Below are positions 23,180 to 34,739 of a stretch of DNA of 64,000 nucleotides, in pieces. The first letter of the stretch is position 1; the number at the start of each line of letters is the position of its first letter. Made by a program: the position numbers and the translations under genes. The notes under the pieces were generated by a model. It was given only the letters and a program-made list of their open reading frames with translations, was not told the origin of the DNA and did not search any database. This stretch comes from Meghimatium bilineatum (Eukaryota > Mollusca > Gastropoda > Stylommatophora > Philomycidae): the NCBI GenBank assembly GCA_034231615.1, contig CM067298.1, positions 54,030,883-54,094,882 of the forward strand. The letters run 5' to 3'.

Positions 23180-23408
23180 CACACGCCCATACTAAGATAA
23201 ACAATTCATGCAATGAAGTGTCGCCGGCAATATAAATAATGTAGCGCCAATAACATCACACAAGTCCATACTAAAGATAAACAATTCTTGTGACAAAGTG
23301 TCGCCGGTAATATAAATGATGTAGCGCCAATAACAGCACACACGTCCATACTAAAGACAAACAATTCGTGTGACGAAATGTCACCCACAATATAAATGAA
23401 GTGCACAA
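23180..23408. repeat. 80-bp tandem repeat, 3 copies
   Basis: The unit contains CCATACTAAAGATAAACAAT, a GTGTCGCCGG block and ATGTAGCGCCAATAACA. CCATACTA starts at 23187, 23266 and 23346. The third copy is the most diverged (TCACCCACAA instead of TCGCCGGTAA). A minus frame crosses it (23206-23421) but repeats with the unit and is not a gene. Confidence 0.85.
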
Positions 23409-23775
23409 CGATTTTATGCATAATGATGATGACCGTTTGCGTCTTTACATGCGATCATTAAGCAGGCTAGTGTAAATGGCACAGATACATAACCACTACG
23501 TTTCACACATGATTGCCTGCACAGGCATGCTTTATGGAACAAATATATTTTCTTTTTATACTAACCACCTCTCGGCTTTCTTGATTAGTTCAACAGAAAA
23601 GGCAATGCCAATACGCCTGTAAAACAGTACACATGGACGATAAGCCAGAAGATGGATTAATAAATCATTGATTACTTCATGGTTTCGCCACCGGAATTTC
23701 TGTTGGGGTTTGCTACCTCAGCCTAAGGTACCCATGTGCTCACCTATTAGCGAACAAGTAAATAAATAAGAAAGT

Positions 23776-23850
23776 TAACACAGTTATGCAAACATGTTGA
23801 TAACACAGTTATGCAAACATGTTTATAACACAGTTATGCAAACATGATTT
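23776..23850. repeat. 25-bp tandem repeat, 3 copies
   Basis: TAACACAGTTATGCAAACAT starts at 23776, 23801 and 23826, with near-identical units. Confidence 0.9.
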
Positions 23851-24079
23851 CTACATACAGACTCTCTATGAGCAGAATGTTTCTTTACTCAGCGTTAATT
23901 CGTAGTTCACAAAGGGAAAGTTAACTCTATCATTAGCTGCACATCTATAAACAGTAGACTTATAACAATACGTGTAGCGACTAATCCCAAAAACATCATG
24001 CATCATTCAAGTATATTTGAGCACTATAAAGAAAATGATGTATTTTATGAAACATTATAAGGCACAATTACGGATATCC

Positions 24080-25985
24080 TAATAAAAGACACATAAATAG
24101 TACTAGGTGACTGGAACACAAAAGTGGGAACTGACACTTATAATCAATTGATTAGCACAGTAGGGACATGTGGAACAGGAGAAACGAATGAACTAGGACT
24201 AAAACTATTGGATTTTGCCAACAAATGTTAACTCATGCGTGCAAATATTGCAATTCCACTCTAGCTTTCTAGCAGAACAATATGGCATGCTCTAAAAGCA
24301 GAGACACATAATTACATTGATGTCATTCTTGCAACCAACAAATTCAAGTCAAGCATAAACAATGCACAAAGAAGAACTCACAAACCTTGGGTGTCAGATG
24401 ACATCCTGAAATTGTGCGGCGAACGAATGGAAATGGAAATGAATAAGAGAGAGTTCTCTGAAATGGCGGAACAATATATTATAATGAACTAAAATATCAA
24501 GAACAATTAACAATCAAATGAGGTATGGCTAGAGGAACAATGTGAAACAATCAATGCAAGGATTTAAACATGGAAACAGTAAGATAACATATGCCGCTCT
24601 AAGAAAAATAACAGTGAAAAGAATACCATAGATTATCTACGATATACGACAAACACTGGAAGATATTCAATGAAACAACAGATACAGTAGTAAAATGGAC
24701 TGGGCATTGCTAGGTGATGTATAACTTCAAGTGTGATCATGACTATACTATATTAGCGGATTCTGAACTTGGCAACAGAGAAATTGGACATGCAGAAATA
24801 CTAGTCGACGAAATTAGATGTCATACGAGCATTGAAAGGACTGAAATAACCAGCAACAGATACCATTTAAGTAGAACTCTTAAAGTACGGAGGAATTAAT
24901 GTTGTACGTAGACTATGATCAAAACTGTCAGAATACACGCAAGACAAAAAAAATGATCCTCTGACAGCACACAATCACTAATAATACATATTCAAGAAAA
25001 GAAATATGAAAGTGTTTGTCACTTACAGAACCATTAGCCTTATAACGAACCCGAGTAAAGTGATTCTCAAAATACTCCTCAACAGAATAAAACCCAAGTC
25101 CGAAAACGAAATATCGGAAGAACACGCTGGCTTTAGAGATTAACATGTTGAGCAAATACTTAACATCAGAAAATTAATTTACAAACATGGTCGGCATCAA
25201 TATAATATAAACCACATTTGCATTGATATTACAAAGGTATTTTACCATATTTGGCATGATGGGCTATGATACATACTTGACAATATAATATCCATACAAT
25301 ACAATAAACACGTAGAAAACAAAAATCATGTCAACAGATATAACAACACAACAACCATTAATCAGAATAGACAATACCGAGATAGAATGTGTGGATAAAT
25401 TTGAATACTTAGGAGCAAACATCAACGGTGCAGGAGACTGCATGGCAGAAATAAGGAAGAGATTGGCAATGGCATATTGCAAAATAACACGGCTGAAAAA
25501 CATATGGAAAAACAACAAAATAGAAACGAAAGTGCTGATGTTACGAACTTTTATTTTTTCGGTTGCAACATACGGCTGTGAAACATGGACTCTAAGTAAA
25601 ACAGCGGCAAAGAAGATCAACGCCTTCGAGCTGAAATGCTACAGAAAGATACTTAGAATATCATGGAAGGATAAAATCAGAAACTCAGATATTATAAACA
25701 CACTGAATATTCCAGAGTGTGGTTACTAAAAACAATAACAAAAAGAAAACTACGCCTGTTTGGTCATATAAAGAGACATAACTGTTTAGAAAGACAAATA
25801 ATGGAGGGAAGAGTACATGGGGGGAGGAGAAGGGGCAGACCAAGAAGACGATGGACTGACGACATTAAAGATAATATGAATACATCGCTAGAAAATGCAA
25901 GCCACATCGCCCAAGACAGAGAGAGGTTCAGAGAGTTCATTGGGAAGACAACGTTCTGGAAGGAATACGTCACATGACACAATAC
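24080..25985 (+). pseudogene. LINE family B, endonuclease plus RT C-terminus with internal deletion
   Basis: The endonuclease C-terminal part reads VLGDWNTKVGTD, then GETNELGLKLLDFANKC (24092-24230). The start of the RT region is scrambled to about 25250. The catalytic palm is deleted. The C-terminal half is well preserved: frame 25328-25729 with FEYLGANINGAGDCM, SVATYGCETWTLSKTAAKK, FELKCYRKILRISWKDKI. A frameshift leads to 25717-25977 with LRLFGHIKRHNCLE, GRRRGRPRRRW and DRERFREFIGKTTFWKEYVT. About 85% of the RT core is missing, so it is dead. A second copy follows at 26090 and another lies at 63043-63790 (-). Confidence 0.85.
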
Positions 25986-26089
25986 AATACAGTTAACCAG
26001 CTAATCGAAAAACACAAATAAATACAGCGTGATCCAAAATGTATATCTAAATGCACATGAAACAAACATTGTGACTACACACAAAACAA

Positions 26090-27010
26090 AGATCAAACAG
26101 ATAATAAGAATAAACAAATACAACTAGAATGTGCATACACATTTGAATATGTGGGAGTAAATATAAACAGTTCTGGAGATTGTTCAATTGAGATTAGACT
26201 CGCAAATGCAACGTTCACATTAACCTAAATGAGGAAGCTGTGGCAAAGTAGTAATAATGACACAAACTTACACTTTAAAAGATCATGCGTTTTCCCAGGT
26301 TACTAATGAGGAATGTCTTAGAAGGATGGATGTGAAAAGATACATTATTGATACTATACGAAAAAGACAGCAAACATTTATTTGGTACATAATGCGAAGA
26401 GGAGGCATTGAGAATACAGTAACAACAGGAGAGATAGAAGGGAAAAGATCAAGGGAAAGACCCAGAGAAAAGATATTGGACAGTCTGACTAAATGGGTTC
26501 GATTGGTGACACCAACACAGATGATGACATATATGAGAGATCGATGCACATGGAGAAATATGATCACCAAAGCCATTCAGCATGGCACTCGATGATGATC
26601 ATGTTTCTCTAGTGGCAACATATGGATGCGGGACTTTAAATTTAAACACGACAATATCTAAAAGACCAAATTCATTAGACATAAAGTGCTGTAGAAAGAT
26701 CCTAAAAATATCGCGAATAGAGAAAAAAGAAGCAAATTAAATTTCAGAAGTTACTGAAAATAAATGAAGTGTTGCTTCTAAATACCATCATACGAAGGAA
26801 GCTATAGTATTTTAAAACATTTAAAGGGACACGATGATATCGAAATGTTTATTCTCGAGGACAGAGGGTATAACCAAGAAGACTATTGAACAGTGACATC
26901 GAAGAATGTATGAACATGTCTCTGGCCAATGCAGACCTGTTTGTCCGGGACAGAGAGACATTCAGAATATCCATGACGAAGACAAAGTTCTGAAAATATA
27001 ATGAAAGTAA
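26090..27010 (+). pseudogene. LINE family B, copy 2, interrupted by LINE C
   Basis: Left part 26100-26288: FEYVGVNINSSGDC (with the IEIR follow-on) and KRSCVFP. Right part 26605-27010: VATYGCGTLNLN, IKCCRKILKIS, then a decayed C-terminus with DRETFRISMTKTKF. The two halves of the SCVFPVATYGC block are split by a LINE C tail at about 26289-26600. Many stops. Confidence 0.7.
26289..26600 (+). mobile_element. LINE family C 3' tail nested in LINE B
   Basis: Frame 26257-26595 includes RRMDVKRYIIDTIRKRQQTF, GGIENTVTTGEIEGKR, REKILDSLTKW and YMRDRCTWRNMI, then GGCACTCGATGATGATCATG. Similar tails are at 17308 and 54127 (-). The sequences at the two junctions (CATGCGTTTTCCCAG at 26284-26298 and CATGTTTCTCTAG at 26599-26611) look like a diverged target duplication. 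Confidence 0.7.
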
Positions 27011-27034
27011 ATTGAAGTAGGAAGCCAGAGGACA

Positions 27035-27424
27035 ATTTTAAAAATATTCCTGAGACTAACGGTAATTGAACCAGTCCGATCTACGGCACTAAATCGCCTA
27101 GCAACAATTGCACACGCGTTCTTCCGTGCTTGACTAACCGCATCTCCAAAAAAACTAATACGGATATTATGTTATGTGTTTGTTGTTACTGAGGATATTT
27201 CAATACATGTACGAGATGTTTGTTGTTGTTGTAATAGTCCTTGTCTCGATTGGTCCGTTCGGGTGACTTTGTGTGCACGGTTTGAATGGCTTGATGAAAT
27301 CGCATTTTTTTGGAGATGCGGTTAGTCAAGCACGGAAGAAAGCGTGTGCAATTGTTGCTAGGCGATTTGGTGCCGTAGAACGGACTGGTTCAATTACCGT
27401 TAGTCTCAAGAATTTTTGAAAATA
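27035..27424. repeat. 390-bp foldback: inverted SINE S2 heads
   Basis: The left arm (27035-27153) and right arm (27305-27424) are reverse complements at roughly 95% identity over about 115 bp. Each arm reads outward as GGAGATGCGGTTAGTCAAGC, GCAATTGTTGCTAGGCGATT and GGACTGGTTCAATTACCGTT, with A-box- and B-box-like elements of a tRNA-derived head. The 150-bp loop carries GTTGTTACTGAGGATATTTC and a TTGTCTCGATTGGTCCG block also found at 34957-35030. Confidence 0.85.
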
Positions 27425-27432
27425 TAATGCCA

Positions 27433-27475
<43 letters not shown>

Positions 27476-27476
27476 G
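27433..27476. repeat. (TC)n(TA)n microsatellite
   Basis: A CTCTCT run passes directly into a TATATA run. Confidence 0.95.
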
Positions 27477-27929
27477 CCTGTTTTCGTATCGCTTTAACAA
27501 TGTTATCTATTGTTTTAACATCTCATTTGGCTGTATCTAAAGCCGGTTTTAGTACCGCTATATCAGTGTTACTTGTTTTAACAGCGCATTTTGCATTCGA
27601 TCTTCCATTGAATTTAGCTGATACAGATGAAGTTGTTTGTTAAATTATCCTGTAATCTGGCATGACATATTTTAACAAAAAACCATTTCTTTAAATTAAT
27701 TCTGGTAGGTGATACTGTTTATTTTATTACATTTAGATTAACGCCACACTCTGCCTAAATAACTAAAGCTGATGCCATTTAAGCTAGCTATACCTCATTA
27801 TATGTGCGGCAAGATGTTTTTAACCTTTAAAAGGGCAAACAATATGAAAACAAATATTTATGTTAATCTATTGGTCTATTGTCTTACCCCATGTGAATAA
27901 TTGTTGATCACATTCACACTTGCCGTTAA

Positions 27930-29060
27930 GTGTAGGTGTGTGAGCTTAAGCTGTCGTTCCAAGGCCAGATGTATCGCCGATGGTTGCATTTAGTACATGT
28001 TTGTTCAAGGCTATCTTGATGTTTTCTATCCACTGTTTTCTTGGTCTACCTTTGGCTTTACGCCCGGGGTTTTCTTGTATTATATGCTCTTATTGATATT
28101 TTACATTTGACCGAACCATTTTACTTGCTGTCTCTCAATATTTTCGATACATGATAGTATACCAACTCTTTTCCTAATTACTTCATTTCTTGTTTTAATC
28201 TAGTGTGGTAACCATTGCAGCTTTTCTCAGGACACTTCATCTCACATGTGATGTTTGTTTCTTTGCTGCGAAGCTGTTTAAAGACCATGTTTTAACATTG
28301 GCAGCCACAGTGTTGGTATAAAAATTGTAGATATTATTTGTTTTTTAATTTCCAATCTTGATCTTTGGATGAAGAAGTAATGGTGAAAGTTGGTACGTCA
28401 CTGTGTTTGCTTTCTGGCACCTTGTTTCTATTTCTCTGTCTAGTCTTCCATCTTCGGAAAAAAATGCTGCCTAGATACTTAAATTCTTTGGCTTGTTTCA
28501 CTTTGGTGTTATCTATTGTTTATATTCATTGGTGTTGAAGACTTGCTAATTTTCATAACTTCTGTTTTTGTACATTAATTTTCATGTTGTACTTCTGACA
28601 TGCTAACAACAATGCATTGATGTATTTTTGCAAAGTTTCCTCATCTTTATATATTAAACTTTGATCATCGGCAAATAATAGTTCATTGATTTCATTATTA
28701 AGTTCTTCATCAGGTTTATTTGCAATGTTTTCCTCCTTGTTGATGTGAGCGTCTTTTATTATTCTGTCCAAGTATATGTTGAAAAGTAGGGGTGAAAGTA
28801 CGCATCCTTGTCTTACTCCAGATCTTGTTTCAAAAGGTTCAGTAATTCCATCTGTTGTTCTTACCTAGCTTTGATATTTTTGATATATCGCTTTTATATT
28901 ATCTAACAGTTGTCCTCTGATGGTATACATTTCTAAGATTTCCCATAGAATGTTTTATATCTACTCTGTCGAACGCCTTTTCCTGGTCTACAAATAATGT
29001 GTTTAAATCTTTATTGTATTTGATTGCTTTTTCACTCCGTTGTCTCAGTGTGAAAAAGTG
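27930..29060 (-). pseudogene. LINE family D, RT fragment
   Basis: Read on the minus strand: TLFVDQEKAFDRVD (motif A, about 28950-28990), GVRQGC-like text near 28810, NELLFADDQSLIYKDEETLQ (catalytic FADD, about 28665) and LLLACQKYNMKINVQK. A decayed C-terminal region with RNEVIRKRVG and ENIERQQVKWFG (28110-28200) follows, and finally RPRKQWIENIK near 28040. Related to the copies at 48510 and 43905. Dead through frameshifts. Confidence 0.8.
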
Positions 29061-29224
29061 CGTCTGTACAACTCTCCAGGACCTCCTCCTCAAGAACAAC
29101 AAGTAACGGTCAGAGGTCACAATACTCCTATTCTGGAGAAGATTATTGTTGGTAGTCACTTTTGAAAACATGCCCAATCATACTCATGTATTTCCCACCG
29201 ATGACGAATGTATTGGTTCATTGG

Positions 29225-29350
29225 CACAGATAAAAACGGCGAATAAACGAATTTCCATTCTAAGGACTACATCCTGCGGGAAATCTAGCATGAACATTGT
29301 CCTGCTACAAAGGAATCCCAGTGGGAGTTTGGGAAATAAAAGCTGAAGAA
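29225..29350 (-). repeat. SINE family S5, minus copy
   Basis: CCCAGTGGGAGTTTGGGAAT, ACATTGTCCTGCTACAA, ACTACATCCTGCGGGAAATC and GCTGAAGAAGAA are reverse complements of S5 blocks, including its TTCTTCTTC start. Confidence 0.75.
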
Positions 29351-29407
29351 GAAACTCATATATTTGTATTATATTTCGACCGGGCAGCGCCTGCTATTAC
29401 ATCTAGC

Positions 29408-29410
29408 ATA

Positions 29411-29475
<65 letters not shown>

Positions 29476-29487
29476 ATATATATATTA
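29408..29487. repeat. (TA)n microsatellite
   Basis: About 80 bp of TA repeats with two TTA interruptions. A plus-strand frame through it gives YIYIYI, an artefact. Confidence 0.95.
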
Positions 29488-29694
29488 CATAAATAATAGA
29501 TCACGTTCAATAATCTTCCATAAAGAAATATTTAGCTTTACGGAGAAAGAACTATTACAATGTAAACACAGCATTGACCACCATGGACTGTGTATGTGTA
29601 CACATGTCTATAGAGTTAATAGAGCAATTGTACGTAAGTGTTTTTTACTCATATAACCAGTCTATATATGTGAACGACACATTGCGGTTGAGTA

Positions 29695-29755
29695 GGTGGA
29701 TCTCATCAATGGCCCCCTAGACAAACCACCCATATAACAGAAAAACCTTAGTTGA
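29695..29755 (-). repeat. 610-bp repeat R1, 3' end fragment
   Basis: TCTCATCAATGGCCCCCTAG, ACCACCCATATAACAG and AAAACCTTAGTTGATGACAT are the reverse complement of the last 60-70 bp of the repeats at 14046 and 37810. Confidence 0.6.
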
Positions 29756-30209
29756 TGACATTGCCGTTATAGTAGAATTCTCTTGTGGAAACTTTGTAAA
29801 CCATGTCATACATACAATTATAGACCCCTCTGAGTAGGTCTCCTTCAATCGGCACTGCACTAAGCCCAAAAGCTGAAGTCTCCTGGGTATGAAAGAAAGC
29901 TAAGAAAACTCACCCAACTGCATATATGAAGTAAGAGCTAATTTCTCGCAAATCCTGAAGTTCGCAAACAAACAGACGAACAAACATTCATGTGCTCGAA
30001 AGGAAACACATTATGATCCTTAAAGTTTTCCCTGTCTTGCGGGACACTAGTTCCATCTTGTGTATTGATTATCTGTTCTCACCAGTTTGTAACTGTCGGT
30101 CTTCAACCTTAATTCATAATCCATGTCATTTATGAAATAACCTACTTCAGCTATTTTGTCAGGTTTCCATTCTTGCAACACCACCTCTTCTTCTTAATCG
30201 TGTAATATT

Positions 30210-31030
30210 TGCTTGTATAGGTATGAAAACGACATTGTATTTTTGTTATTTAGTTAGTTCATAATTATAATCGTCTACTACTGTTGGTCTTATTGACTCG
30301 CGTAAGCAATGCACGTGGTGAATGTTAGATTTGAGATAGAAAATAATGAAATACGGCAGATATATCTACTTTTGAAGGATGCTTCCTCACTTGTTCACAA
30401 TCTGTAACTGACAAATACACGACCTAGTGCAAATGTAATTAGCCATTTTCTAGTTGTGATCAGTGACTGTGGGGCAGATGACATTGCACATAGCGAGAAA
30501 GATCACACATCTGATCATGGCAGTCACCGAAAGGTGGCTATTTTTAAAATTATATTTTGTGAGGTATGTAGTAGTACTATAGTACTAAGTACAAAACCAC
30601 GACGAAGGTCGAAAAGCTTGCGTTAGGCCACAGAAGAGAAATTGTCAATAAAGGGGCCACAAGAGACAACTATTAGAGGGTCGCTGCCACTCTATCCATT
30701 TATTTTCTTCGTGGAAAGCTGTAAACACATACGAAGGGACACATATCCTACGTTTATAAACACTGTAACAATCATGATTGCTACTGGAAGTGCTATCCTG
30801 GTTTTATACCCAACAACCTTGCAATCATATTTTAAAAATCTATTAAAATTTACACACTAAATGTATAAATTATTTATTCGTCGTTGTCTAGCAGGTTAAA
30901 TGTATTTAGGCAATATTAATTGCAAAGTAACCTCATAATGATCAGAATGTGAAACTAGGGCAGGACCATCAGTGAAAAACAAGTTCCTTGAGAAAATCAT
31001 ATGTAGTTTTTGGAGAGATAATATATACAC
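30210..31030. other. No firm feature
   Basis: Nothing assignable. Just to the left (30040-30200, minus strand) a short frame with NDMDYELRLKTDSYKLV has coding-like composition but no recognised family. Confidence 0.35.
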
Positions 31031-31031
31031 T

Positions 31032-31140
31032 GATTCTTCTTCTTCTGCGTTCATTCTCAAACTCCAACTGGATCTAGCTGGATCATGGTCCTGCTAGATT
31101 TCCAGCAGGATGTAGTCCAGAAAATGGAAATACACTGATT
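31032..31140 (+). repeat. SINE family S5 copy
   Basis: TTCTTCTTCTGCGTTCATTC, TCAAACTCCAACTGGATC, GGTCCTGCTAGATTTCCAGC and AGGATGTAGTCCAG follow the family order. The sequence stops near AATACACTGAT. Confidence 0.8.
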
Positions 31141-31239
31141 CAGATATAGAGTTGTTGATGGAGCTGAGATAGCGATTAGACACTGCGAACCGACTACATG
31201 TAAGTTGAGGATGATTAGTGTTCAAATTCTGCTAGACAC

Positions 31240-32350
31240 ATATAATTTATTTTTCTTTACTAATCCGAAATCTCCTGAAGGGCAGTATGTCGTTTTGAAG
31301 TAGGTTGAGTTTCCTGTCTGGAAGTCCGGTCGGACTCTTACTCTGTTCAAAAAAAGAAACGAAACATTTTTGGAATTACATGTATAAAATATATTCGCTG
31401 ATTTATATGGTCATTAACAAATTATTCGCATTATTTGACCCCAGTGAAAACCCCGTACCTCGACAGAGCAGGAGACACTTCACTTAGTTTAAGAAATTAA
31501 AGTCGACAAACACAAATTAATTATCATATATATTCAGATTTTGGCCAAATAAAAACCTTCCCTTTCCAAACCACACATTATATAGAAGTGTATACAACAC
31601 CAAGAGACACATTACATAATATACAACAGTTCATATTGTGTTGACATATTATGCATAACTAAACCGAATACACTTGAAATATTCAGTAAACATTTTTATC
31701 ATGAGAAACCTTCATTGTGTAACAGACGGTTATACTGTAAACCTATTATGGTAAATATTGTACTTCTTCCTGCATAATGTATATTTCACTTTGAAGAACG
31801 GTCTACCAACACAACTGACGTTTTAACTACGGGCTCCGATGCTATCATTGCCATGTCACTCACATTTCTAATTGCAACTGCAACTTTGATAGTAGTAATA
31901 TCCGGGGACACAGGAAATTGATTATCCGCAATGTTGTGTTTCATGTTGCGTGCAGATTGCATTCATATAAGCAACCACGAACCAGTTTTCAATTATAAAC
32001 ATGTCATAACGATTCTAAAAGTCGCATATGCATACTACGGGGGGTACCAGATTACAGGTTACAATCAACACGATGGAACATAGTTGTTTCAATATGTATA
32101 TGTTCTGTATAAACATATAACACCCTGTGTTGCTGGGTATACAAAGGAGAGCACAAGAATAACAAACCCGCTTACCTTCCCTTGATGTTGTAAGAGAAAA
32201 CATCATGAAGTTATGTGGGTGGACTTGGCATTCCCATCCGATATGGGTTATACATGACTCAGAAGCCATACTGGAGACTGATGCGTCAGGCAGAACATCG
32301 CAGAATCGCATACATGATGTAAAACATGGCACAACGTATTCCATAAATCT
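31240..32350. other. No recognisable feature
   Basis: AT-rich, with no coding or element signature that I can support. The minus frame at 32015-32344 has no recognised relatives. Confidence 0.4.
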
Positions 32351-32356
32351 GACTCA

Positions 32357-33250
32357 TCACCATTTGTCATACAGGCTGGTATAGGCCGTGTCAAGCGCGT
32401 TTCGCGATCCGATATCTAAGAAGATCGACTTAATGATCGTCATACGACTCTCACAGGTACCCCGATTAACCGTGCCATTTAAATGGCCAGCAACAGGACT
32501 AGAAGTCGATTTCTCTATTCTGTTCAGATGTTCACAGAATTGGTGTACAGAGTATTTTATCATTCTCTTCTAAGTACGACATGTTGCAATGCTTGCGCAT
32601 GATGGCATGGATGACATTACGAGACATGCATATGAAGCTCTCCTCAATCTTGAAAATGTCTTTTGGGATGTGACAGAACGTGTCTGGGTGACATAAATAC
32701 ACCATTTATAACATTTACTACGTTTGCAACTGAGCGTGACAAAATGATTAGGAACTTCCGTCATGAGGTGACTGCCGACCAATATATTCCTGTGGATTTT
32801 ATCACGTCTGTAAGCAACCAGAGGTGGATCGCAGAGTGCATCATCTTTGGATCCGACTAAAGAAGAGTACGATGTCGAAATAAGACATGAAGGTCAGCAT
32901 AAATTTGGGGTGGAAGGTCTTCTCAGTGTTTTTCTCAGGCGGAATACTAAAAACAGGCCAGACTTGATAACCATGTCGGGGTATATGCTACAGCGAAAGG
33001 AGTCCATTATCTCAGGGAGTTTATTTTTAAAATACTGTTCTTCACTACACCGATAGCTCAGATGGAAAGGCTGAGAGAATGACAGGGAATTACAACAGAC
33101 AGATAGATGAGGTGTAGAGAAGAAAACTATGGGCATCACTTGATTTGTAGTGTACCGATGTGCTAAGACAGGAGTGTTGTATGATGACAGATATGTCATG
33201 GAAGTTCATCATTGATGTCAATTACTGCATTCAATTACTTCAATATTCCC
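32357..33250 (-). pseudogene. Penelope-like element, copy 1 (3' part with GIY-YIG)
   Basis: A 5'-truncated Penelope-like retroelement on the minus strand. After the RT core, 32894-33199 reads PHLSVCCNSLSFSQPFHLSY and CSEEQYF...MDSFRCSIYP, parallel to the CSxEAEFVEKAHTMMDFFHC block of the copy at 45533. The GIY-YIG region follows: ESFICMSRNVIHAIM and YLE in place of YIG (32580-32650), then a FCEHLN stretch and GHLNGTVN with TIIKSIFLDIGSR (32357-32563). GIY-YIG endonuclease fused behind an RT is diagnostic of Penelope-like elements. Frameshifts separate the three blocks. Confidence 0.75.
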
Positions 33251-33261
33251 GTTAAGGAGTT

Positions 33262-33385
33262 GTACAGAGTGAGTTTTTTTTAAATTTACCCTCCAACAGA
33301 AAAAACACCCAGTTCTTACCGGGAATCGAACTCTAGACCTCACTAGTATGAGACCAACGTTCAAATCTCTCGTCCATTAGCCACA
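33262..33385 (-). repeat. tRNA-derived SINE family S3, copy 1
   Basis: Minus strand: TGGCTAATGGACGAGAGATT (A-box region), GAGTTCGATTCCCGGTAAGA (a good B-box GTTCGATTCCC), ACTGGGTGTTTTTTCTGTTG and GAGGGTA. Shared with 40738-40850. Confidence 0.75.
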
Positions 33386-33594
33386 CATCATTATTACATC
33401 TGTATAAATGTGCCCCGGAACGTCATGCACGAGGTAGATGGACAAGATCTGAAAACTACATTATTATTCGAACAATATGCGATAGGCCAACCGTGATCTT
33501 CGACCGTATAGGAGACATGTGCACATAGTTAATTATGGCTGTATATTATGGCTCTTTGGACATATTTTTGATTATCGTCGTGATTTCTATTCGT

Positions 33595-33622
33595 CACTAT
33601 ATATATATATATATATATATTT
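33595..33622. repeat. (TA)n microsatellite
   Basis: About 14 TA units. Confidence 0.9.
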
Positions 33623-33944
33623 GGAGTCACCATGGCTATTTATGACATGCGATTTTAACTATGTAAATCGTGACGAACGAATTCCACGACCATTAAAAAA
33701 CAGTAATGAATGCAAGACTATTTCATTATGTGCAGTAGTCTAGCAGTCGTGTGTCAAATTATGTAGTCGCTACGCGATTACAAGCACGAACACTTTTCTT
33801 GTCATGATTAATAGGGGTATTCCTCGGAAACTACTGCGATTGCCCTTGTCACAGATATTCGTATATAGTGCAACAACTTCTGCAAAGATCACGTCAACAA
33901 ATCAAGTTAAGAATATGGAGTGGCTAGAAATATCCACACAAAAA

Positions 33945-34605
33945 AAACTATGATAGTCAGCAAAGATACAAAAGAACAAGAGCTAAACATAAACACACAT
34001 TGAAACTACAAGTAAAGCAGTATCAATATCGTGGAAACATAGTCACAATGGCGGCAGATATGAAAAAGAAGTTAAAAGGAGAATAGGAATAGCTAAAAGG
34101 GCATCTTCAATGACATTAGGAAAATAGTAACATCTAAACAAATTACAAACAAGTTAAAAATGAGAATTATAAAATGTTTTTATTCCATCTTAATGTATTG
34201 CTAAGAAACTTGAATACTAAGCAGACAATTAGGAGACAGCATTCATGATTTTGAGATGTGGGTATATAGAAGAATAGGGCTAACATCATGGACAGAGAAG
34301 GAAACAAATAAATAAGTTCTAAAAACACTTGATATGAAGAAATAATTAGAGAAATAAATCTTAGGCAAATAAAATATTTTTGACACATTAAAAGACATGA
34401 CACCTTATTGAAGACCTTACTTGAGCGTAAAGTTAAAGGTAAGCGAGCAACAGGTAGGCAGAGATACAAGTAGGAGAGTAACATCACAAGATGGACAGGT
34501 TACATTCTAGCAGAATGCAACACCAAACAGGAGACATGGATGTTGGAGATCCGTTGCAGCCAACCATCGTTGCGGAGACAGCACGTGAAGGTGATGATGA
34601 TATCT
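33945..34605 (+). pseudogene. LINE family A, copy 4 (3' part)
   Basis: Plus-strand counterpart of 3148-3820: TATGATAGTCAGCAAAGATA, then TTAAAAGGAGAATAGGAATA and ACAAATTACAAACAAGTTAA, AAGACATGACACCTTATTGA, AGCGAGCAACAGGTAGGCAG. The 3' end has GTTGCGGAGACAGCACGTGA and a GATGATGATAT tail. Numerous indels destroy the frame. Confidence 0.8.
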
Positions 34606-34739
34606 TGGGGCATTACGCATATATTTTCCTAATCACGGAATAAGCAGCTCAACTAGGTGTGACAGGAGAGGTTCTTGGTTTTCTTTGATGATTACCAGGG
34701 ATCTTGTCATTTTCTCACGCTTCACCATTTGGTGAGTTT

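Noticed and set aside
29297..29656. 119-aa frame with a YIYIYI tract
   Set aside because: Translation of a (TA)n microsatellite; not a gene. The same applies to the frame at 15569-15928.
31165..31235. tRNA-like sequence with GTGTTCAAATTCTG
   Set aside because: The B-box is weak, the A-box is unclear and no cloverleaf could be drawn. At most a very old SINE.
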